NCBI GenBank assembly: GCA_031270785.1
Contig: JAISWM010000096.1
Location: forward strand, 1-19,129
From: Oscillospiraceae bacterium
GTDB lineage: Bacteria; Bacillota; Clostridia; Oscillospirales; Acutalibacteraceae
Direction: 5' to 3'
DNA length: 19,129 nucleotides
Part shown: one piece after another, positions 14,686 to 19,129 of the stretch
Layout of the letters: each line of letters opens with the position of its first letter
Numbering within the stretch: position 1 is the stretch's first letter
Notes under the pieces: generated by a model
Database searches by the model: none
The model's input: only the letters and a program-made list of their open reading frames with translations
What the model was told of the DNA's origin: nothing
Made by a program: the position numbers and the translations under genes

Positions 14686-14973
14686 TTACACAACATGTGC
14701 TAATATATCTGTTTGACGTACTATTACGTATTCCTGGCCATCTAAAGTAATTTCTGATCCGGAATATTTGTTGACTATTACTTTGTCGCCTGACTCTATA
14801 TACATCTTTACTTCTTTGCCGTCGATCATTCCGCCGGGCCCCCTGGCTACTACAGTTGCCAATAAAGGTTCGTCCTTAGATTTACCCGCAAGAATAATAC
14901 CGTTTCTCGTTGCTTCTTCTTTTTTTTCGACTTTTAATACTACTTTGTCCAAAATAGGTTTGATTATTGCCAT
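14686..14973 (-). CDS. groES: Co-chaperonin GroES (Hsp10)
   Basis: The 95-residue protein is a normal-length GroES, the heptameric lid of GroEL. It opens with IIKPILDKVVLKVEKKEE, contains the mobile loop (TRNGIILAGKSKDEP, about residues 22-36) that contacts GroEL, and has GDKVIVNKYSGSEITLDGQE and the final YVIVRQTDILAHV. The start is set by GAGGAGG about 8 nt upstream. It is the first gene of the groES-groEL operon, directly behind the CIRCE operator. Confidence 0.97.
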   Translation of the reverse strand: MAIIKPILDKVVLKVEKKEEATRNGIILAGKSKDEPLLATVVARGPGGMIDGKEVKMYIESGDKVIVNKYSGSEITLDGQEYVIVRQTDILAHVV

Positions 14974-15004
14974 GAAATTTCCTCCTCAATTTTGTATAAA
15001 AGCG

Positions 15005-15031
15005 TTAGCACTCTTAGTATGTGAGTGCTAA
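15005..15031 (-). promoter_or_regulatory. CIRCE operator (HrcA binding site)
   Basis: TTAGCACTC (15005-15013), a 9-nt spacer and GAGTGCTAA (15023-15031) form a perfect CIRCE element. HrcA repressor binds this site and is released under heat shock, raising groESL expression. It lies about 32 nt upstream of the groES start and just downstream of the -10 box. No hrcA gene is in the window. Confidence 0.97.
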
Positions 15032-15036
15032 CAATA

Positions 15037-15065
15037 ATTTTAAATACATGCCCCAAAAAAAGCAA
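15037..15065 (-). promoter_or_regulatory. Probable groESL promoter
   Basis: On the minus strand, TTGCTT (complement of 15060-15065) and TAAAAT (complement of 15037-15042) are separated by 17 nt. CIRCE begins 5 nt after the -10 box and so would cover the transcription start, the usual arrangement. A TATAAT further upstream is an alternative but has a poor -35. Confidence 0.65.
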
Positions 15066-15390
15066 CCTTTATTTTTCAAAAAACAAAAAAACCATTATAT
15101 CCACAAAAAAATTCGCATTAAATTTATTAAATTAAATATATTAAACAAAAGCTAAACTTGATCAGCTTTTTGTTTTTATTATAGCGGTTTCTCTTTAGAA
15201 GCGTGGTATTATTACGTTTCCCCCCCGCCTTCGGCGGGGGGGAACAAAAACGTCATTGTTTAAAAAAGTTATTTTTTTCGTTATTTTCCAAGCTTTGTAT
15301 AGCAAAAACCATTTTAAAAGCGGCATTATTTACGTTTTCCCCCCCGCCTTCGGCGGGGGGAAAGAAGGAATTTCAACTATTTTGACCCAC
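15066..15390. repeat. AT-rich spacer, family C copy and chimeric C/B palindrome
   Basis: 15066-15180 is AT-rich sequence without a gene, containing a short inverted repeat AAAAGCTAAACTTGATCAGCTTTT. A family C copy follows (about 15179-15300, core CCCCCCGCCTTCGGCGGGGGG). Then comes a hybrid at about 15300-15390: a C left arm (GCAAAAACCATTTTAAAAGCG, then ATTATTTACGTTTTCCC) is joined at its core to a B right arm (AAAGAAGGAATTTCAACTAT, then TTTGACCC). The open frame over this stretch is a repeat translation. Confidence 0.65.
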
Positions 15391-15572
15391 AAGGAGATTT
15401 TGAGTTGCGGCCTAAATTAGTTGATAATATCTTTCTCCCCCCGCCATAGGCGGGGGGGAAAAGAAGAAGTTTCAATTATTTTAAGACATGACCTGATTTT
15501 GATGCAAAGCCATTTTTTAAGTGATGCGTTTTTCGATAGTCTGCGCTCTGTGAGGTTTACGGACAGGTCTAA
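15391..15572 (+). mobile_element. Truncated element D with B inserted at a second site
   Basis: The right part of D (from AAGGAGATTTTGA to TTTACGGACAGGTCT at 15558-15572) is interrupted by a 91-bp B copy at 15404-15494. The flanks are GATTTTGA at 15396-15403 and GATTTTGA at 15495-15502, an exact 8-bp duplication. The site differs from the CAAAATCG site used in the other D copies, so this is an independent B insertion. Confidence 0.85.
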
Positions 15573-15770
15573 TATAAGCCATGCGGCCAATAAAAATACC
15601 TCCACTTGAAGTGGAGGTTGTTTATAGTAAAAACCTTTTCAAACAGTGGAATTTTTGTTTTCCCCCGCAAATCGGTGGTGGTCCAAATTAGTTGATAATA
15701 TTTTTCCCTCCGCCCATGACGGAGGAAAAAAGTGATATAATAACACAAAGCAGGGGGGAATGGAATTATC
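15573..15770. repeat. Family C arm interrupted by a truncated B, ahead of licD
   Basis: CTCCACTTGAAGTGGAG (near 15600-15616) is a small hairpin. It is followed by a C left arm (AGTAAAAACCTTTTCAAACAG, core CCCCCGC) and then a B left arm (GGTGGTGGTCCAAATTAGTTG) with core CCTCCGCCCATGACGGAGG. The B right arm is missing. TATAAT at 15736-15741 and GGGGGG at about 15753-15758 precede the licD ATG, so repeat-derived or adjacent sequence may supply the promoter; no -35 box is clear. Confidence 0.55.
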
Positions 15771-16794
15771 ATGAGTAACTATATTTATAAAAGCTACAAT
15801 GTTCCTGTGTTATTGTGCCACGAAGATGGAAACAAAGGCAAAAATATAGTTGCTACGTCGAGAAAAAATAAATTCGTTCGCACGGCCTCTCCCCGCCGGC
15901 GACGAGGAGAGAGTGGTAAAAAAAATAGACTTTTTCAACTGTAACAGCTATAGTAAATTAAGGCAACTTCAACTTAAAAGTTTGGGCATATTTATTTATT
16001 TTAAAGAGTTTTGTGAAAAACACAATTTGATGTTTTATTTTTGCGGAGGGTGCTGCATAGGAGCTGTAAGGCACAAAGGCTTTATTCCATGGGACGATGA
16101 TATAGACGTATTTATGCCGAGGCGGGATTATGAAAAACTTTATAGTTTATGGCAAGAAAACGGGGATAATAGCAGATATTCTCTGCTTAGAAATACAGAA
16201 GAAAAATTTGCAGGAAGCATTTTTACAACAATTGTTGATAATAATACTACTTTAATTAAACCCGATACTAAAGATTTAGATATCCCCCAAGGGGTTTCCA
16301 TAGATGTATTCCCTCTAGACGGAGCTCCCGGCGGAAAATTAGCCAGAAGTATGCAATTATTTTGGTCTCTGATCCATGGTTTATATTCAGCTCAAATTGT
16401 ACCGAGAAATTATGGTAAATTAGTCAAATTGGTCGGCAAAATTTTGCTTGGAGCTGTACCCGATAAAAAAACAAGATATAAAATTTCAAAATTTGCTGAA
16501 AGCCAGATGAGCAAGCACAAAATTGAAAACTGCGAGAATATTACAGAGCTTTGTGCCGGACCTAAATATATGAGAAATCAATATCCCAAAATTATATTCA
16601 GCAGTAGTATATATGAGGAATTTGAAGGGATGAAAATGCCGATTCCAATAGGATACGACAGATATCTAAAAATAGCTTTCGGGGATTATATGGCTGTGCC
16701 GCCAAAAGAAAAACAAATTTCTCATCACGATGTTGTTTTTATGGATTTAGAAAAAAGTTATAAAGAATATAGTAAAAATTTTTCAAAGCAATGA
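15771..16794 (+). pseudogene. licD: LicD-family phosphotransferase, interrupted near its 5' end by an A repeat
   Basis: LicD proteins transfer phosphocholine, or in related enzymes ribitol-phosphate, to surface glycans. The core is intact: GAVRHKGFIPWDDDIDVFMP holds the metal-binding DDDID signature, and VSIDVFPLDGAPGG and PIGYDRYLKIAFGDYM follow the family pattern. The 5' end is broken. The ATG at 15771 encodes 25 plausible residues up to GNKGKN, then reaches a 109-bp A palindrome (about 15845-15953), which shifts the frame and stops at 15944. Deleting those 109 bp gives a continuous 304-residue LicD (GNKGKN joined to KLRQLQL). As it stands, the core frame is open only from a TTG at 15850 without a good ribosome-binding site, with about 34 repeat-encoded residues in front. 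It may be inactive, or expressed poorly from that start or by frameshifting. tarI and tarJ follow in the same direction. Confidence 0.8.
15845..15953. repeat. Family A repeat inserted in licD
   Basis: The left end TATAGTTGCTACGTCGAGAA is an imperfect inverted match of the right end TTTTTCAACTGTAACAGCTATA. The core is CTCTCCCCGCCGGCGACGAGG. The length is not a multiple of three, so the insertion shifts the reading frame. The junctions are TA-rich, and no target duplication longer than 2-4 bp can be defined. Confidence 0.75.
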
Positions 16795-16825
16795 AGTTTT
16801 TATTTTCCTCGCCACGGGCGATTGT

Positions 16826-16902
16826 GCCCTGAATTGGTCGATATTATTTTCTCCCCAGACGTTGGCGGATGGAGAAAGAAGAAGTTTGATTATTTTGAAA
16901 CA
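16826..16902. repeat. Degenerate family B element between licD and tarI
   Basis: CTGAATTGGTCGATATTATTT, a core CTCCCCAGACGTTGGCGGATGG and GAAGTTTGATTATTTTGAAAC follow the B layout with many differences, so this is an old copy. It separates two genes that would otherwise be close together. Confidence 0.55.
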
Positions 16903-16921
16903 TTAATGTTGGAGGTAAAAA

Positions 16922-17635
16922 ATGATATTTGGAGCAATAGTAGCCGGCGGAATAGGTACGAGAATGAGTATATCAGATATACCCAAACAATTTATGATGC
17001 TTGGAAATAAACCTATAATAATTCATACGATAGAAAAATTTATTCTTTGTACAAAATTAGACTATATTTTTGTGGGTGTACATAAAGATTGGACGGCTTA
17101 TATGGAAAATTTGCTGGATAAATATAGTCTTGATAGGAATAAAGTGTTCATAGCAGAAGGAGGGAAAGACAGAAATTCAACAATATTTAATATTATTAGT
17201 GCAATAGAGAAAACCCACGGGGAAAGTACCGACCATATAATAGTAACTCACGACTGCGTGAGGCCTTTTGTAAGCATAAGAATAATAAATGAAAATATAG
17301 ATTGTGCGCTCAAATATGGCGCCTGCAATACGGCAATCCATTCTGTGGATACCATTGTTGTTTCAGAAGACGGAGATTCTATATCAGATATCCCCGACAG
17401 AAGAAGAATGTTTTTAGGCCAAACTCCGCAAAGTTTTAATATGTCTGAGCTAAAAAAGCTTTATAGTGAACTTACCGAGGAAGAAAAAAATATACTCACC
17501 GATGCGTGCAAAATATTTTATTTAAGAAATAAACCGGTAAAAATAGTAGCTGGAGATATTTCAAACATAAAAATCACAACTGTAAGCGACTATAAAATGG
17601 CGCAAGCTATAGTTGGAGGGAAGTTATTTGATTAA
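16922..17635 (+). CDS. tarI: Ribitol-5-phosphate cytidylyltransferase TarI
   Basis: This 237-residue enzyme of the IspD/TarI family joins CTP and D-ribitol-5-phosphate to make CDP-ribitol. The nucleotide-binding N terminus GAIVAGGIGTRM is followed by PKQF and the HT-x-EKF helix. TarI-like rather than IspD-like features are EGGKDRN (about residues 79-85), IIVTHDCVRPF, MFLGQTPQSFNM and LTDACKI, and ISNIKITTVSDY near the end. The start is fixed by GGAGGT 5 nt upstream. The stop overlaps the start of tarJ, which confirms the TarI assignment, since TarI and TarJ act as a pair. IspD of the isoprenoid pathway is the main alternative and less likely. Confidence 0.9.
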   Translation: MIFGAIVAGGIGTRMSISDIPKQFMMLGNKPIIIHTIEKFILCTKLDYIFVGVHKDWTAYMENLLDKYSLDRNKVFIAEGGKDRNSTIFNIISAIEKTHGESTDHIIVTHDCVRPFVSIRIINENIDCALKYGACNTAIHSVDTIVVSEDGDSISDIPDRRRMFLGQTPQSFNMSELKKLYSELTEEEKNILTDACKIFYLRNKPVKIVAGDISNIKITTVSDYKMAQAIVGGKLFD

Positions 17636-18644
17636 TCATATCTATCAGCTTATAAATCCCGGTATTATTTCCGCAAAATACGATGATATCAGTCTGGATG
17701 AAGGAGTAATTATAAGACCCGAATACATGGCTGTGTGCCACGCTGACCAAAGATATTATATGGGGAAAAGGGATGCTAAAATATTAAAGAAAAAACTTCC
17801 CATGGCGCTCATTCATGAATGCAGCGGGGAAGTGGCTTTTGACAGCACCAAAACTTATACCGCAGGGCAAAAAGTTGTTTTAATTCCCAACGTACCTTCC
17901 GGTATAAGCGCCAGCGAAATGTATGAAAATTACGGGAAAAACGTGAAATTTTTATCAAGCGGACATGATGGTTTTATGAGGGAATTTGTAAATTTACCTG
18001 CCGATAGGGTTGTTCCATTTAATAATATCAGCAGTAGTTTAGCAAGTATAAGTGAGTTTGTGAGCGTAGCTGTACATGCTGCAAATAGATTTTCAAAATG
18101 CTCTCATGCTTTAAGAAATAAAATCGGTATTTGGGGAGACGGGAGTTTGTCATTTGTTCTTGCAAACGTACTCAAAGAAACTTTTCCGGACTCTAAAATA
18201 GCCGTAATAGGAAAAAACAGATCAAAACTTATGCAGTTTATTTTTGTGGACGAAACGCACACCGCCGACAATATCCCGCATGATTTTGAAGTAGATCACG
18301 CGTTTGAATGCGCCGGCGGAGAAGGCAGTTATTACGCTATTGACGATATCATAAGGTATATAAACCCTCAAGGGTCTGTAATGCTAATGGGGGTAAGTGA
18401 AAATAAAATTGCCGTAAATACGAGGGATATACTCGAAAAAGGATTAACGTTTGTAGGGTCAAGCAGGTCCGGCAGAGAAGATTTCGTGAAAGCAATTAAA
18501 ATAATGGAAATAAGCAAAGTCCAAAAGAGGCTTGGCAGTATAATACATGAAGATAAAAAAGTTAGAAGTATAAAAGACATTCACAGAGTGTTCGCAACCG
18601 ATTTAAATACCCCGTTTAAAACGGTTTTTAAGTGGGATATGTGA
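17628..18644 (+). CDS. tarJ: Ribulose-5-phosphate reductase TarJ
   Basis: The 338-residue medium-chain dehydrogenase reduces D-ribulose-5-phosphate to D-ribitol-5-phosphate, the substrate of TarI. I choose the TTG at 17628. It is 7 nt after GGAGGG, gives the N terminus MINHIYQLINPG (close to the MINQVYQL start usual for TarJ), and overlaps the last 8 nt of tarI. The TTG at 17613 would precede the ribosome-binding site. Visible features are CHADQRYY (catalytic zinc cysteine region), LPMALIHECSGEV (second zinc ligand H with E) and the Rossmann motif around GIWGDGSLSFVLANV. Coupled translation with tarI supports complex formation, as known for TarI-TarJ. The product likely supplies CDP-ribitol for the upstream LicD. 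Confidence 0.9.
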   Translation: MINHIYQLINPGIISAKYDDISLDEGVIIRPEYMAVCHADQRYYMGKRDAKILKKKLPMALIHECSGEVAFDSTKTYTAGQKVVLIPNVPSGISASEMYENYGKNVKFLSSGHDGFMREFVNLPADRVVPFNNISSSLASISEFVSVAVHAANRFSKCSHALRNKIGIWGDGSLSFVLANVLKETFPDSKIAVIGKNRSKLMQFIFVDETHTADNIPHDFEVDHAFECAGGEGSYYAIDDIIRYINPQGSVMLMGVSENKIAVNTRDILEKGLTFVGSSRSGREDFVKAIKIMEISKVQKRLGSIIHEDKKVRSIKDIHRVFATDLNTPFKTVFKWDM

Positions 18645-18968
18645 TAGATTTAACTTAAAAAGTCTAAACTTTCGCACAGCTGTTACGATTTAAAATAGTC
18701 CTTAAAAGTAAATTTGTCTGTGTACTTTCTCCCAGCCAACGGCTGGGAGAAAGTTATAAAAATCGGACGCTTTTCAAATGAAACAGCTATATATAGCAAA
18801 AACCATTTAGAAACGTGTTGTTATTTGCGTCCCCCCCGCCTTCGGTCATGTCTCAAAATAGTTGAAATTTCTTTTTTCCCCCCCGCCATAGGCGGGGGGA
18901 AGAGGGAGCTTCAACTATTTGGACCCACAACCCCGCCGAGGGCGGTGGAGAAAATAAAAATGTTACTA
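18645..18968. repeat. Family A copy, then a C copy with nested inverted B
   Basis: No gene is seen. A full A copy lies at about 18675-18792 (CAGCTGTTACGATTTAAAATA, core CTCCCAGCCAACGGCTGGGAG, end AACAGCTATA). A C copy begins near 18793 (GCAAAAACCATTTAGAAACG). Its core is split by an inverted B copy at 18844-18932, flanked by CCGCCTTC (18836-18843) and CCGCCGAG (18933-18940), a partly matching 8-bp pair. The short open frames here are repeat translations. Confidence 0.7.
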
Positions 18969-19129
18969 TCAAAATTGAATGTAATTTTTTATTAGATATA
19001 ATGGCCGCGCGCCGCCATCTGTTATCATTCCTAATAAGCATAAAACAACTAAATTAGTTCCTCCATTACTATTACTAATTGGCGGACAAACTATTTTTCC
19101 TGCCTTTAGGAGATCTGCTTCAGCCGATA
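18969..19129 (-). CDS. Partial reading frame at window edge, unknown
   Basis: On the minus strand a frame is open from the right edge (first full codon ending at 19127) to a TGA at 18969-18971, giving 52 residues. It contains AGKIVCPPISNSNGGTNLVV, then LCLLGMITDGGARPLY, and does not resemble the repeat translations. It may be the 3' end of a gene whose start is outside the window. I do not recognise the family, and a chance open frame is possible. It would be convergent with tarJ. Confidence 0.35.
   Translation of the reverse strand, partial: SAEADLLKAGKIVCPPISNSNGGTNLVVLCLLGMITDGGARPLYLIKNYIQF

Noticed and set aside
15203..15385. Short open frames giving FSPPPSAGG-type peptides (also at 10944, 15421, 18714, 18853)
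   Set aside because: They are translations of the GC-rich hairpin cores and their arms, recur wherever a repeat lies, and lack ribosome-binding sites.
15736..15741. TATAAT upstream of licD as a complete promoter
   Set aside because: No -35 box at a suitable distance; noted only as a possible -10 element.
16822..17010. 62-codon frame overlapping the start of tarI
   Set aside because: It begins in a degenerate B repeat, lies in another frame than tarI and has no family resemblance; the good ribosome-binding site serves tarI.
16922..17635. IspD (isoprenoid pathway) as identity of the cytidylyltransferase
   Set aside because: Adjacent overlapping tarJ and the motifs EGGKDRN, GQTPQSFNM and LTDACKI fit TarI much better.
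1..19129. Treating each GC-rich hairpin as a rho-independent terminator
   Set aside because: In most copies the hairpin is preceded by T and followed by A, so the expected downstream T-run is missing; many copies also lie in the middle of the co-directional phage genes.

Overview
The window looks like a chromosomal stretch of a low-GC Gram-positive bacterium, most likely a clostridium. Evidence: groES-groEL lie behind a perfect CIRCE operator (HrcA-type control), the ribosome hibernation factor is the long form, a TarI/TarJ CDP-ribitol pair is present, Shine-Dalgarno sites are strong (GGAGG), TTG starts are used several times, and the phage genes resemble those of Firmicutes PBSX-type phages. 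I cannot name the species. A eukaryote-style RING-H2 protein and heavy repeat proliferation would fit a host-restricted or endosymbiotic lifestyle, but that is inference.

Layout. Positions 249-8045 carry the DNA-packaging and head module of a prophage on the + strand: small terminase, large terminase, portal, prohead protease fused to scaffold (with a strong internal start for a separate scaffold), major capsid protein and two head-tail connector genes. A further small gene at 9088 may be a tail gene. No integrase, lysis, tape-measure or replication gene is present. Positions 9505-12802 hold cargo-like and housekeeping genes: a membrane-anchored RING-H2 protein (-), a gutted IS200/IS605 element, tRNA-Trp (-), long-form HPF (-) and a small membrane-anchored cysteine-rich protein with its own strong promoter (+). 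Positions 13008-15065 are groEL, groES, CIRCE and their promoter (-). Positions 15771-18644 are licD-tarI-tarJ (+), a cassette for making CDP-ribitol and probably attaching ribitol-phosphate to a surface glycan; licD is interrupted by a repeat. A partial reading frame runs off the right edge (-).

The most striking property is what lies between the genes. Nearly every intergenic space is filled with palindromic repeats of about 80-120 bp. They share a GC-rich core (CCCCGCC-n-GGCGGGG) but have at least three different sets of AT-rich arms (called A, B and C here). A fourth element, D, has 15-bp perfect terminal inverted repeats. Family B behaves like a MITE: seven insertions show duplicated flanking sequence, exactly 8 bp in the clearest cases (AAAACGAG, TGAAAAAG, CAAAATCG, GATTTTGA; CGGCCGTC/CGGCTGTC differs at one base). 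B copies sit inside A, C and D copies and have made tandem arrays. A copies interrupt licD and tnpA, and in both cases removing the repeat restores a sensible reading frame. Several repeats are chimeras with the left arm of one family and the right arm of another, joined at the core. Yet all recognisable phage head genes remain open, so either the insertions are confined to tolerated sites or the module is still under selection.
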